DNA from: Alphaproteobacteria bacterium
GTDB lineage: Bacteria > Pseudomonadota > Alphaproteobacteria > UBA2136 > UBA6156
Assembly (NCBI GenBank): GCA_027485835.1
Contig: JAIXQG010000002.1
Span: 804,983-868,982 of the forward strand
DNA: 64,000 nt
Reading direction: 5' to 3'
A program made the translations under genes and the position numbers. This document shows, in pieces, positions 13,001 to 21,055 of this stretch (position 1 is the stretch's first letter; each line of letters opens with the position of its first letter). The notes beneath the pieces are model-generated. The model saw only the letters and a program-made list of their open reading frames with translations. It ran no database searches and had not been told where the DNA came from.

Positions 13001-13083
13001 CCTTTGGGACCCTGCTGACGTTGTTTGTGCTCCCGGTAATCTATACGTATCTACACAGGACGCCGAAGAAAGAAGAGGTATAA
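10030..13083 (+). CDS. RND multidrug efflux pump (HAE-1 family)
   Basis: This is a proton/drug antiporter of the inner membrane. Its 1017 residues have the RND topology of 12 membrane helices and two large periplasmic domains. TM4 carries LVVDDAIVVLENIFRHIENG (about residues 396-415), where the paired Asp residues that relay protons in hydrophobe/amphiphile pumps are intact. The N-terminus MFLSDISIKRPVLATVMSL and the C-terminal ESRQQLGWVITGGMTFGTLL are typical of the MexB/VexF-like group. It lies between the adaptor (19 bp) and the outer-membrane lipoprotein (1 bp). Substrate range cannot be read from the sequence. Confidence 0.95.
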   Translation: MFLSDISIKRPVLATVMSLVIVLLGLVGYTSLSVREYPNVDEPVITVTTSYSGANAQIMESQVTKPLEDSLAGIEGIKFINSTSREGVSLINVAFVQSRDPDDAAAEVRDKVSRARGALPDDVDEPIIAKVEADSSPIIWLVMSSDNLSAAQLSDLADRYVQDRIQTVEGVAEVTLFGVRKYAMRVWLDPLKLAAYQLTPEDISTVLQSQNVDIPSGRVEGATREFTVQSNTDLNTAEDFRNMVVATRNGAQIKLSDVATVNVGVADDTTSFRFNGVQTVALGVVKQAVANPLEISDGIKAVLPGIQTSLPQGVKLEIGYDSSVFIDVSIENVFHTLIEAVALVVLVILVFLRSFRATLIPLVTIPVSLIGTFFLMQMLGFSINTLTLLSLVLAIGLVVDDAIVVLENIFRHIENGMKPMDAAFKGSREIAFPVIAMTLTLAAVYVPIAFMEGRTGKLFTEFALSLASAVIISGFVALTLSPMMSARLLNKDVGHGKWAKKIEHYITKMERGYTNLLDRVLNVRWIVVPVLAVLGLGIWLTYSNLKSELSPLEDRGVVFTVIIGPEGATNNYMNAYGPMLEKAIEGVPGVRSFGYVIGLGSGRLPLSNQGFGFVRLQDWAERDLKSSDVAGMLFPKLMGIPGFLAIPITPQSLGASGNAKAIEIVLKDSREYSDIAVDMDKLMGKIAANPQLTGAENDLKINTPQIRVQLDRAKLADLGISAREAGRAIELLLAGRQVTRFKYNGEQYDVVLQTNDDQRVDASDLAQIPLRTAAGTMIPLANVVKLETTVAPRDLNRFDRTRAVTVSSNVAQGYSVSEGLEYIEQAIRESFPATTMIDYKGQTREFKESSSSMMVTFALAILFIFLVLAAQFESFVDPIIILFTVPLTMLGALLALWLTGNTLNIYSQIGLITLVGLITKHGILLVEFANEAEMQGKTKFEAIREAAALRVRPILMTTGAMVLGAVPLALASGAGAESRQQLGWVITGGMTFGTLLTLFVLPVIYTYLHRTPKKEEV

Positions 13084-13084
13084 C

Positions 13085-14476
13085 ATGATGCGCATGCATG
13101 TATTGACCGCGACCGTTGCGACGGCTGCGTTGCTAGCCGGTTGCTCGGTAGGCCCCGCCGTTGGGCCCGAATATGAGCGCCCGAGCTTGAGCCTGCCGCT
13201 GCAATGGATCGGTTTGGGGATGGATAACAGCCTTGTGGCGAATGCCGAGGCAGCCAAAAACGATGCCGACTGGTGGCAAATTTTTGGCGATGACACCCTG
13301 AATGGCCTGATGACGCAGGCCTTGGAGCGGAATGGTGACCTGCGTATGGCCCAAGCCGCTGTTGCCGAAGCCCGTGGTGCCCGTTTGGCGGCCAACGCGG
13401 CGCTGCTGCCGGCGATTGACGGTGTGGCGCAAGGTGCACGCGGCGATAGCAATGCCTCTGGCACCCTTGGTAACAGCAGTTCGGCCGGATTTGATGCCAG
13501 CTGGGAAATTGACCTGTTTGGCGGTAACCGCCGTGCCGCCCAAGCCGCCCGTGCCCGTTTGGGTGGGGCTGTGGCCGAGGCTGAATTTACGCGCATCAGC
13601 CTGCTGGCAGAAGTGGCCAACAGCTACCTGAGCACCCGCATGTTGCAGCAACAGCTTGAGATTGCTCGCCAAAACCTAAGCGACCAGCAGGAAACCCTGC
13701 GTTTGGTGGAAGCCCAGTTCAAGGAAGGTGTGGTGAACGGTTTGGTTGTGGCCCAGAACCGCGCCCAGGCTGCCAGCACGGCGGCGCAGATACCGCAGCT
13801 GGAAGCCAACCTGAAGGCGACCCAGAACGCGTTGGGCGTGTTGGTAGGCTCTCAGCCCGCCGAGATTGAGGCCATACTGGGTGGCACCAAGCCGGTGCCC
13901 ATGGCGACCCCGAAAGTACTGGTGGATGCCCCCGCCAGTGTGATTGCCAAGCGGCCCGATGTAGCCGCGGCCGAGCGCGCCTTGCAGGCGGCTGTGGCCG
14001 ACCAAGGTGTGGCGATGGCCAATTGGTTCCCGAAAGTGAGCCTGACCGGCTTCTTTGGTATCAGTGACTACGGTAATGGTAACGGCAGCGAAGGCTGGAA
14101 CATAGGTGGCGTGGTACGTTTGCCGATGATTGACTTTGGCCGCGTGCGGGCGCTGACCCGTCAGGCCAATGCCCGTCAGCAAAGCGCTTTGGCGAACTAC
14201 GAACAGGTTGTGCTGGGCGCGGTGGCCGATGTGGAAACCCGTTTGAGCGCCTATGTGAAGGCGGTGGAAGCGGCGAATCTGCTTAAGCAATCGGCCGATG
14301 CGAGCCGCGAGGCGTTTAGACTGGCGAAATTGCAGTACACCGAGGGTGTGGCCAGCAACCTCGACGTGCTGACGGCTGAGCAGAGCAAGCTGGCGGCGGA
14401 AAGTGCCGAAGCTGAGGGGAATGCCGCTGTGGGGCAGAATCTGGCTGCTTTGTACAAGGCTCTGGGTGGGTTTTAG
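13085..14476 (+). CDS. NodT-family outer-membrane efflux lipoprotein
   Basis: This is the TolC-like exit duct of the RND operon. A lipoprotein signal with lipobox LLAGCS places the lipidated Cys at residue 20. Two outer-membrane-efflux domains follow; the first starts at DWWQIFGDDTLNGLMTQAL, as in NodT/OprM proteins, and coiled-coil Ala-rich helices run through both. Its 463 residues are standard. ATG at 13085 or 13088 could be used. It starts 2 nt after the pump stop codon, so translation is probably coupled. A strong terminator follows at 14543. Confidence 0.92.
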   Translation: MMRMHVLTATVATAALLAGCSVGPAVGPEYERPSLSLPLQWIGLGMDNSLVANAEAAKNDADWWQIFGDDTLNGLMTQALERNGDLRMAQAAVAEARGARLAANAALLPAIDGVAQGARGDSNASGTLGNSSSAGFDASWEIDLFGGNRRAAQAARARLGGAVAEAEFTRISLLAEVANSYLSTRMLQQQLEIARQNLSDQQETLRLVEAQFKEGVVNGLVVAQNRAQAASTAAQIPQLEANLKATQNALGVLVGSQPAEIEAILGGTKPVPMATPKVLVDAPASVIAKRPDVAAAERALQAAVADQGVAMANWFPKVSLTGFFGISDYGNGNGSEGWNIGGVVRLPMIDFGRVRALTRQANARQQSALANYEQVVLGAVADVETRLSAYVKAVEAANLLKQSADASREAFRLAKLQYTEGVASNLDVLTAEQSKLAAESAEAEGNAAVGQNLAALYKALGGF

Positions 14477-14542
14477 TGAGTGGAATCAAGGTGAGGCGTG
14501 AGACGGGGAAAATCCTTAATAGCGTCTGAGGCGTTTGTGCCA

Positions 14543-14579
14543 GATACAAAAAGGGGCTTTGCGGCCCCTTTTTGTATGT
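14543..14579 (+). terminator. Terminator of the RND efflux operon
   Basis: A long stem, GATACAAAAAGGGGC with GCCCCTTTTTGTATG (one imperfect end pair) and a 6-nt loop, lies 66 bp after the lipoprotein gene. The A and T tracts on either side make it look bidirectional. Confidence 0.8.
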
Positions 14580-14735
14580 CCCCCTGACACGCACCTGTTG
14601 GTGCTACAGGAATAATATCTTAGGGCAGGGGAAGTTCCCGGAAGGTTTAAAAAAGGTGGAAGGGATGGAAAAATGTTCATCTTGCCCCCAGACCTGTTGA
14701 CAGAGCGCGCGTGCGAGGCTAGGTTTCGGCCGGTT

Positions 14736-14820
14736 GGAGGGATACCTAAGCGGCCAACGGGGGCTGACTGTAAATCAGCTGGTTTTACCTTCGTAGGTTC
14801 GAATCCTACTCCCTCCACCA
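14736..14820 (+). tRNA. tRNA-Tyr (anticodon GTA)
   Basis: This is an 85-nt class II tRNA with a long variable arm (about CTGGTTTTACCTTCG). The acceptor stem pairs GGAGGGA with TCCCTCC, with discriminator A and encoded CCA. The anticodon stem is CTGA/TCAG with loop CTGTAAA, carrying GTA. A terminator follows within 15 bp, so it is a single-gene unit. Confidence 0.96.
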
Positions 14821-14830
14821 TAAAGATTTG

Positions 14831-14858
14831 AAAAGACTCCCTTTGGGGAGTCTTTTTT
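14831..14858 (+). terminator. Terminator after tRNA-Tyr
   Basis: The stem AAAGACTCC / GGAGTCTTT with a short loop and a T7 run begins 11 nt after the tRNA CCA. It may also end the leftward glycan operon, whose last stop codon is at 14889. Confidence 0.85.
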
Positions 14859-14888
14859 TATACCGCTCTAGCTTAGTAGCGCATTGTG

Positions 14889-15476
14889 TTAAGCGACGTT
14901 GCGGTTGTTCTCCGATTTGTAGCTGCACAGCTTTTGCATGACGATGTGGCCGAACATGGCGTGGACGTCTTCGGCGATTTGCATATCGTGGACATTCACC
15001 CAAACGGAATGTTGGGCGAGGTCTTTCAGCTTACCGCCTGAAAAGCCGCAAAGGCCTAGAGTTACCGCTTCGTTTTTGTTGGCGTAGTCGACGGCGCGGA
15101 TGACGTTTTCCGAGTTGCCGCTACCGGAGATTGCGATGACCAGATCGCCGGGTTGCAGGATGTTTTTCAGTTGCTCCACGAAGATATCGGCAAAGGAAAT
15201 ATCGTTACCGTAGGCCATGATCAGGCCCATGTTGTCGACTAATGTACGCCCGCGGAAGGGGATGTTGGTGTTGAGGAATACGCTCTTGTTCCAGTCGGTA
15301 ATGAAGTGCAGGGCCGTCATGGAGCTGCCACCGTTGCCGAGAGTGATAACCTGCTTGCCGGAGCGCCATGCCGTTTCGATCATGGAAATGGCTTTGTCCA
15401 TAGCGTCGCAGTCGAGCGCTGAGAGCGTTTCGTTCAGTTTTTGCAGATAGTGTGCGGTTGTGCCTTGGGTGGTCAT
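14889..15476 (-). CDS. gmhA: Sedoheptulose-7-phosphate isomerase (GmhA type)
   Basis: A 195-residue SIS-domain isomerase that converts sedoheptulose 7-phosphate to D-glycero-D-manno-heptose 7-phosphate, the first step of ADP- or GDP-heptose synthesis. SIS motifs are visible at VITLGNGGSSMTALHFITDW (about residues 39-58) and VIAISGSGNSENVIRAV. AGGAGA precedes the ATG at good spacing. It is the last gene of the leftward operon, 22 bp after the heptose kinase. With the next two genes it completes the GDP-D-glycero-alpha-D-manno-heptose route, so it probably serves a capsule, S-layer or O-chain heptose. Confidence 0.88.
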   Translation of the reverse strand: MTTQGTTAHYLQKLNETLSALDCDAMDKAISMIETAWRSGKQVITLGNGGSSMTALHFITDWNKSVFLNTNIPFRGRTLVDNMGLIMAYGNDISFADIFVEQLKNILQPGDLVIAISGSGNSENVIRAVDYANKNEAVTLGLCGFSGGKLKDLAQHSVWVNVHDMQIAEDVHAMFGHIVMQKLCSYKSENNRNVA

Positions 15477-15498
15477 GGGAAATGTCTCCTAATCGGTT

Positions 15499-16479
15499 TT
15501 AATGGTAAAAAATAATGCGGCTGCCTTGCGGCTCGAATTTTACATCGACCGGTTTGAGCTGGGGTAAAGCCTGTTTAATCGCGTCGTGACGGTCGGTCGG
15601 AGCCGTTAGCATTAAAAAGCCACCGGCACCGGCCCCCAGAATTTTACCGCCGGTTGCACCGGCTTGCAGGGCTTTCGTGTACCAGTCGTCAATTTCGGAG
15701 GTGGAAATACCGGTCGTCAGGCTTTTTTTCAGGAGCCAGTTTTCATGGAGAATCTGGCCAAATGCATCGGTATTATTACGTTCCAGCTCGGCTTTAAGGG
15801 TGTGCGTCAGCTCCACCATTTGGGTGAGCGTGGCTTGTTTGTCCTGGCTGCTGGTGATGTCGTTGGATTGTTTTTGCAAGAGTTCTGACGCGCTGCGGGT
15901 GATGCCGGTGTAGAGGAGAAGCGTATTTTCTTCAAGGGTCCGGATGGTTTTGGGGGCGCAGATGACGGGGGTTACCTGTACGCTGTCATCCGGCATAAAT
16001 TCCATCAGGTTAAAGCCACCGTAAGCTGCGGCGTATTGGTCTTGCCGGCCGATCGGTTCCTTGCAGACGTCTATTTCGATATGGCAGCTGCCTTTGCCCA
16101 GAGATTCGCTGGAGCTGAAGACACCCTTGTAGGCATTGAGGGCGTGGAGCAGACCCACGGTAAACGAGCTGGAAGAGCCTAAGCCCGAGCCTTTCGAGGG
16201 GATATCGGCAATCGTGGTGATTTCGATACCACCTTCAATTTCAAGTTCTTTGAGGACCGCTTTGACGAGTTTGTGCTCGATATCCTCGACAGAAGCCACT
16301 TCTTCGTTTTTGGAATAGGCAATGCGGATGCCGCTGTCGAACTTCTTGTTGATGGTGACGTAGACGTATTTGTCGATGGCGGTGCTGATGACTGCGCCGG
16401 GCTTGTGCTTGTAGTAGGCCGGTAAGTCGCTGCCGCCGCCAACGAAGCTCATACGGAAGGGGGTTCTGCTAATAATCAC
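15499..16479 (-). CDS. hddA: D-glycero-alpha-D-manno-heptose 7-phosphate kinase (HddA type)
   Basis: A 326-residue GHMP-family kinase. The ATP-binding glycine/serine loop PSKGSGLGSSSSFTVGLLHA lies at about residues 94-113. The N-terminal motif RTPFRMSFVGGGSDLPAYY and the C-terminal GAGAGGFLML are typical of the heptose and fucose kinase branch. In the GDP-heptose route it makes the 1,7-bisphosphate, which the phosphatase part of the neighbouring fusion would dephosphorylate. Its place between gmhA and the fusion gene supports this over a mevalonate or galactose kinase role. Confidence 0.87.
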   Translation of the reverse strand: MIISRTPFRMSFVGGGSDLPAYYKHKPGAVISTAIDKYVYVTINKKFDSGIRIAYSKNEEVASVEDIEHKLVKAVLKELEIEGGIEITTIADIPSKGSGLGSSSSFTVGLLHALNAYKGVFSSSESLGKGSCHIEIDVCKEPIGRQDQYAAAYGGFNLMEFMPDDSVQVTPVICAPKTIRTLEENTLLLYTGITRSASELLQKQSNDITSSQDKQATLTQMVELTHTLKAELERNNTDAFGQILHENWLLKKSLTTGISTSEIDDWYTKALQAGATGGKILGAGAGGFLMLTAPTDRHDAIKQALPQLKPVDVKFEPQGSRIIFYH

Positions 16480-16539
16480 CCTTACCTTTTAGCGAGTACG
16501 TGGCTTAAACGCAAGGAAATGATACGATTTGCCTTGTTT

Positions 16540-17862
16540 TTAAACAGCTTGTTCGAGAATCAGCTCGACCGCTTTAGCAAAGTTTTCCACTGTGAAATCA
16601 GGAGTTGCTTGGTATTTGCCATCGCGTCCGGCATAGCCTGTTTGGACTAAAATGGAACGGATACCTGCGCGGCGGGCGGTTTCTATATCCGAGGTCGTAT
16701 CTCCGATAAACCATGATTTGGCCAGATCCGCGTTGAGGTCTTGCTCGGCTTGCTGAATAAGGCCGATGTTCGGTTTACGGCAGTTGCAGTCGATTTTCAG
16801 CTCGGGGACTTCGCCATTGAAGCCTTTATCCGGATGGTGCGGGCAGACGTAGATACGGTCGATAAAGGCGCCTTTGTGGCCGAGGAGGGTTTCGAGTTTG
16901 TTATGGATGTTGCGAAGTTCTGCGGGGCTGCATTCGCCGCGGGCGATAACCGGCTGATTGGTGATGATGCAGGCGCGGTATTCTGATTGATTGAGCTTGC
17001 GCAGGGCCTCTTCCACGCCTTCGAACAGCTCTAGCTGACTGGCTGTTTTCAGGTGGTCGACCTCTTTGTTCAGCGTGCCGTCGCGGTCTATGAACACGGT
17101 TGGTTGCTTGCAGGCTAGGCTGGAGCGCTGGATTTTACCGCTGGTGAGGTCGCGGGTTATTTTGTCTAGACGGGTTGGTGTACCGCAATCCTTGATATAT
17201 TCAAAGCTATTGTAACCATACAGTTTTTGGCCTTCTTCTAGCAGCGATGGAAACAAGTTTTTGCCAAAGTCGAAAATGCCTTCCGGGGCTTTGGCGACCC
17301 AAGCTTTAAGGGCTTCGCGCCGCAGAATATACAGCGCGGCGTTGACCAGATTCGGCAGGTAGGTCTCGGCGGGGTGGGGGTAGGGGTAAAAGGAGGTGAT
17401 GCGGCCGTTTTCATCCATATCGACCAGATCGGAATCGTGCGGATGGTCGTTCGGGTGGAGAAATAGCGTACCTGCACCGTCGGTGTGCGCAGCGTGCGCG
17501 GCCACAAAGCGGTTCAGATCCACTTCCAGCATGGTATCGCCATAGACAACCAGAAACTCGTCCTCGAGCTCGGGCAGGATGTTGAGAACTGCGCCGGCAG
17601 TGCCCCGCGGTTCGCCGTCGTCGATGCACGTTATGGTGAGACCCCAGTTGGCGTTTTGCTGGCAGAATTGCTCGATTTTCTCAGCTTTGTGGTTTACCAA
17701 AATAAGAATGTTTTGGTAGCCATAGCGTTTGAGCAAATGGATTTGGCGCTCGAGTAAGGGGGTTCCGGCCACATCGATCAGCGGTTTGGGAAGGTCTCCC
17801 AGCCGTTCTTTGAGGCGGGTTCCCTTACCGCCCGCGAGGATCACCGCCTGGCGCAAGCTCAT
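16540..17862 (-). CDS. Fusion: heptose-1-phosphate nucleotidyltransferase (HddC-like) + GmhB-like phosphatase
   Basis: The 440-residue protein joins two enzymes that are usually separate. Residues 1-240 are a sugar-nucleotidyltransferase with LAGGKGTRLKERLGDLPKPL and the metal-binding VVYGDTMLEVD (about 106-115). Residues 255-440 are a HisB/GmhB-type HAD phosphatase: the nucleophile region FIDRDGTLN has Asp259 and Asp261, and the zinc-binding Cys/His cluster CPHHPDKG...DCNCRKP is complete. The protein would thus remove the 7-phosphate of heptose bisphosphate and activate heptose 1-phosphate with GTP. The nucleotide (GTP rather than ADP or CTP) is inferred from hddA next door. It overlaps the epimerase gene by 4 nt. 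Confidence 0.88.
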   Translation of the reverse strand: MSLRQAVILAGGKGTRLKERLGDLPKPLIDVAGTPLLERQIHLLKRYGYQNILILVNHKAEKIEQFCQQNANWGLTITCIDDGEPRGTAGAVLNILPELEDEFLVVYGDTMLEVDLNRFVAAHAAHTDGAGTLFLHPNDHPHDSDLVDMDENGRITSFYPYPHPAETYLPNLVNAALYILRREALKAWVAKAPEGIFDFGKNLFPSLLEEGQKLYGYNSFEYIKDCGTPTRLDKITRDLTSGKIQRSSLACKQPTVFIDRDGTLNKEVDHLKTASQLELFEGVEEALRKLNQSEYRACIITNQPVIARGECSPAELRNIHNKLETLLGHKGAFIDRIYVCPHHPDKGFNGEVPELKIDCNCRKPNIGLIQQAEQDLNADLAKSWFIGDTTSDIETARRAGIRSILVQTGYAGRDGKYQATPDFTVENFAKAVELILEQAV

Positions 17863-18824
17863 CCGTTCTGTTCCTGTTCGACAATCTGACGGACGGCTTT
17901 TTGGACGGCTTGGGTGGAATTTAGTTTAGGGTTCCAGCCAAGTTTTTTGAGCTTGTCGATGGAATAGACAAAGCGGGGAACGTCTCCCACCCAGCCGCGG
18001 TTGCCCTGGCCATATTCAATACGGGCGCCGGATTGGGCGACGCGAACGGTTTCTTCCGCAATAAAGGCGACAGTGACACCGTCGTCTTCGGCGCCGATGT
18101 TATACAGCGCGCGTTTTTCCGGGGCGTGGGCACGGATCCAGAGCATGGCGTCGACCAGTTCTTCCACGTGTAAATAACCCTTTTGCTGGGTACCGTTCCC
18201 GAGCACCTGCAGGCAATCCGGTGTGTGTTTGAGCTTACGCACGAAGTCGAGCATCACTCCGTGGGTGGCCGGAATGCCAATCACGTTGGGAAAGCGGAAA
18301 ATCCATGCTTGTTCCAAAAAGCTCTCCGTGGCGGCGCTAATGGCGGCTTCGGATGCCAATTTCATGGCGCCGTAATTGGAAATCGGGAGTAACGGCCCAA
18401 TATCCTCTACCAGTGTGGTGGTACCGTGGTCCCCGTAAATGGCCGAGCTTGACGCAAACGCGAGCTTGGTGATGCCGAGCTTCTTCATCATGTCCAGCGT
18501 AACGTGCGTCGTCATGAAGGTGTCCTTCAGGTCTACGGCCGCATTGCTGACCCCTGCCGGAATATCGGAATTGGCGGCCAAGTGCCAGCACTCGGTTATG
18601 GGTTCTTGTTGAGCAAATTCTTCACAAACCTTAATGAAGGCTTCCGAGTCGGTGATATCGACCTGTGTGAAGCTAAACAAGGGGTTTTCACGTAAGGTTG
18701 CCATGTTTTGCAAAGTGCCGCGGCTCAAATTATCGACACCGCACACACGGATGCCCTTGTTGAGCAAAGCTTGGGCCAGATTAACCCCTACAAAGCCAGC
18801 AATGCCGGTAATTAAGATGCTCAA
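17859..18824 (-). CDS. NAD-dependent sugar-nucleotide epimerase/dehydratase (SDR)
   Basis: A 321-residue extended short-chain dehydrogenase acting on a nucleotide sugar. The Rossmann motif is GIAGFVG (residues 7-13). The active site is Y151-x3-K155 in ISNYGAMKLASE, with upstream serines in ASSSAIYG. A C-terminal substrate domain includes QKGYLHVEELVDAML. It lies directly upstream of the fusion gene with a 4-nt overlap, so it may modify GDP-heptose (for example to a C4 epimer or deoxy form) or provide a different sugar for the same glycan. The exact reaction cannot be told from the sequence. Confidence 0.82.
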   Translation of the reverse strand: MSILITGIAGFVGVNLAQALLNKGIRVCGVDNLSRGTLQNMATLRENPLFSFTQVDITDSEAFIKVCEEFAQQEPITECWHLAANSDIPAGVSNAAVDLKDTFMTTHVTLDMMKKLGITKLAFASSSAIYGDHGTTTLVEDIGPLLPISNYGAMKLASEAAISAATESFLEQAWIFRFPNVIGIPATHGVMLDFVRKLKHTPDCLQVLGNGTQQKGYLHVEELVDAMLWIRAHAPEKRALYNIGAEDDGVTVAFIAEETVRVAQSGARIEYGQGNRGWVGDVPRFVYSIDKLKKLGWNPKLNSTQAVQKAVRQIVEQEQNG

Positions 18825-18839
18825 AGTTTGTCTCCGGAT

Positions 18840-19568
18840 TTAAGATGATTTGGTTGCCAAAACGTAGTAGCCACTGCACTGATAGTTAACAGAACCTTCG
18901 GTTTTTTTCTTGTTAAATAAATATAAAATGCCGGGTGCTAACAAAATCTTTGCCAACCAATTTGAATTGATTGCAATGTTGTACATATTGTTAGTTACAT
19001 ATCTGTAATAATCGCTAGCTGGTATGATTTTAAATTCCTTAAAATTATACTTGGGCAAGAAGTATTCTACCCAGCGGTCGCTGAATCCAGCATAGAAATA
19101 ATAGGGATCGAAGTGGCGATTGCTTGACGCTGGCATAGTGAGAATTAGTTTACCACCTGGTTTTAAGAGGCGTGAAAATTCCTTTATGGATTCAACGGGG
19201 TAGGGGATGTGTTCAAATACCTCGGTACAAAGAATTACATCGAATGTTGCGTCCTTTTCATCAATATCCCATACATCGCCTTTGTAATCGAGTTTGCCGA
19301 TAACGTAATCTTTTGCCTCGGTTTTGGTGATGCTCTCCTTTTCATCGCGTGTGTATTCGCCAAGGTCTTGGGCTTTATAGGTTAAATGTTTGCAGTACGG
19401 GCGGTATTTTTGGTTGCCGCAGCCCGCATCCAAAAGAGTAAGGTTGGCAGGGAGTTTGGCAAGCTCGGAAATAATAAACTCATCGCGTTTGATTTCGGTA
19501 TTGAGTGACGATTCCATCTTAGAAATACCGCCATATTTTTTGATGAGTTTTTTAATGAGTTTTTCCAT
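18840..19568 (-). CDS. Class I SAM-dependent methyltransferase
   Basis: A 242-residue methyltransferase of the type found in glycan clusters. Motif I is LTLLDAGCGNQKYRPY (about residues 39-54). Later motifs are FDVILCTEVFEHIPYP and LLKPGGKLILTMPAS. The substrate is unknown; the operon suggests a sugar or lipid-linked glycan. The gene and the 145 bp upstream are clearly richer in A and T than the rest of the operon, hinting at separate acquisition. It is followed after 15 bp by the epimerase. Confidence 0.85.
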   Translation of the reverse strand: MEKLIKKLIKKYGGISKMESSLNTEIKRDEFIISELAKLPANLTLLDAGCGNQKYRPYCKHLTYKAQDLGEYTRDEKESITKTEAKDYVIGKLDYKGDVWDIDEKDATFDVILCTEVFEHIPYPVESIKEFSRLLKPGGKLILTMPASSNRHFDPYYFYAGFSDRWVEYFLPKYNFKEFKIIPASDYYRYVTNNMYNIAINSNWLAKILLAPGILYLFNKKKTEGSVNYQCSGYYVLATKSS

Positions 19569-19713
19569 TCGTATGCCTTTATAATTAATGGTGTATTATG
19601 TGTTTATTTTTTTAATAAATACAATAAAGCCGTGGTTGGTTGCGTAATGGGCCAAACGATAATAGTCGACTGACGAAATGGCAATACCAATGATTAGCCA
19701 TAGTTTCGCAGAA

Positions 19714-20874
19714 TCATGTGTTTTTATTGCAGAGAAACTTCATCAGTTTTTCCAGTTCGGCAACCGTTGCCGGGAGGGAAAACCGCTCCACACGCTTTTG
19801 AGCATTCTGGCTGATTTTGGCACGCAATTTTTTATCTTCGAGCAATTTGATGATGGCCTCGCCAATGATCTCAGGGTCGCGGCTATTTACCAAGATACCG
19901 GAGACGCCGTTTTCGATCAGCTCTGCGGGGCCTGATTCGCAATTAACACTTACAACTGGTGTGCCGAGGACCATGGCTTCTACCAGCGTGGCGGGGAAGC
20001 CCTCCCAAACGCTGGTCATGACAAACATATCTGATGAAGCCATGGTTTCTTCGGCGTATTCTACAAAGCCCAATAAGGAGACTTTATCCTCCAGGTTCAA
20101 CTCGCGAATCAGCTCTTCCAGAACATCCTTTTGGCCGCCTGTCCCTGCGATTTTTAGCCTTGCATCGCAGTGTTTAACGACGTGCGCGAAGGCGCGGATA
20201 AGGAGGGGGAAATCTTTTTGGGTCGCAAGGCGGCCTACCGAACATATAACGGGTATGGTGTTATTTTTAATGGCATTATGACTGCGGCTTTTGACGCGTT
20301 CCAGATCGAACGCCGGATAGATGGTGCGCACGATGTGTTGGGGAACGCCCCAGTTTTTCACAAAGTCGGCAGCGGCGGCGTGGGAGACACAGCGTAACGC
20401 ATCGAGCCGGTGGTAGTTTTTAAGCGAGAAGTGATAGAGGTATTTCCATGGTTTTTTGAAGTCGTTGGGGTCGTTTTGAATGGCATTTGAGAGGTGCTGG
20501 TGTTCTTCGCCAATAAATACAACGTCTTTTCCAAAAAATATACGGTACAGGACCATGGTGAAGTTGGTTTGAGGGCAGATCGATACCAGTACATCGGGTT
20601 TGTCGGCTTTGAGGATGCGCCGGAGCTCGAATGGCCAGCTGAAGATTCGGAAAAAGGGGGTTGTGGAAGCTAGGCTTTTGCTTTGGAACGGAATGATGGG
20701 AATGTCGTCATGGAATTCGTTTTGCATCGTACCTTGGGGGTCGATGACATAGACGCTGACGTTGTGGCCGTTGAGGCGGAGTTGGCGGGCGGTTGCCGCC
20801 GCAGCCCGTTGTGCGCCTATAAAAAAGAAGTTAGGGAAGAGGTAGGCGACTTTTAGCATGTTGTAATTTCTCAT
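19714..20874 (-). CDS. Glycosyltransferase family 4 (GT-B fold)
   Basis: A 386-residue retaining glycosyltransferase of the GT4 type. The N-terminal domain begins LKVAYLFPNFFFIGAQRAA. The C-terminal domain contains ICSVGRLATQKDFPLLIRAF and the donor-binding SDMFVMTSVWEGFPATLVEAM, with the conserved E-x7-E of this family. It probably transfers a nucleotide-activated sugar, perhaps the heptose made by the same operon, to a surface glycan at the cytoplasmic face. It is the first gene of the leftward cluster. A second ATG at 20859 fits the family start better; the ribosome binding site is weak at both. Confidence 0.88.
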   Translation of the reverse strand: MRNYNMLKVAYLFPNFFFIGAQRAAAATARQLRLNGHNVSVYVIDPQGTMQNEFHDDIPIIPFQSKSLASTTPFFRIFSWPFELRRILKADKPDVLVSICPQTNFTMVLYRIFFGKDVVFIGEEHQHLSNAIQNDPNDFKKPWKYLYHFSLKNYHRLDALRCVSHAAAADFVKNWGVPQHIVRTIYPAFDLERVKSRSHNAIKNNTIPVICSVGRLATQKDFPLLIRAFAHVVKHCDARLKIAGTGGQKDVLEELIRELNLEDKVSLLGFVEYAEETMASSDMFVMTSVWEGFPATLVEAMVLGTPVVSVNCESGPAELIENGVSGILVNSRDPEIIGEAIIKLLEDKKLRAKISQNAQKRVERFSLPATVAELEKLMKFLCNKNT

Positions 20875-21055
20875 ATTCTTTTGCGCTGTGAATCATCTGG
20901 CTGGTATTGTGCGCGGTGCAGATGTCTTAACGTACAACCTTACCTATAGCAATTGTAATGGGGATTTAAACGCTTAAGATGATTGCGGCTAAATGAACGC
21001 GCCAACGTACTTTTGCCGTTAGCCTAATGGCTTAAGTTGCGTTACAAGCTTTCTT

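Noticed and set aside
14516-14821. Leftward frame of 101 codons over the tRNA-Tyr gene
   Set aside because: It is the antisense of tRNA-Tyr and the efflux-operon terminator. The resulting VEGVGFEPTKVKPADLQS sequence is a well-known false protein made from tRNA genes.
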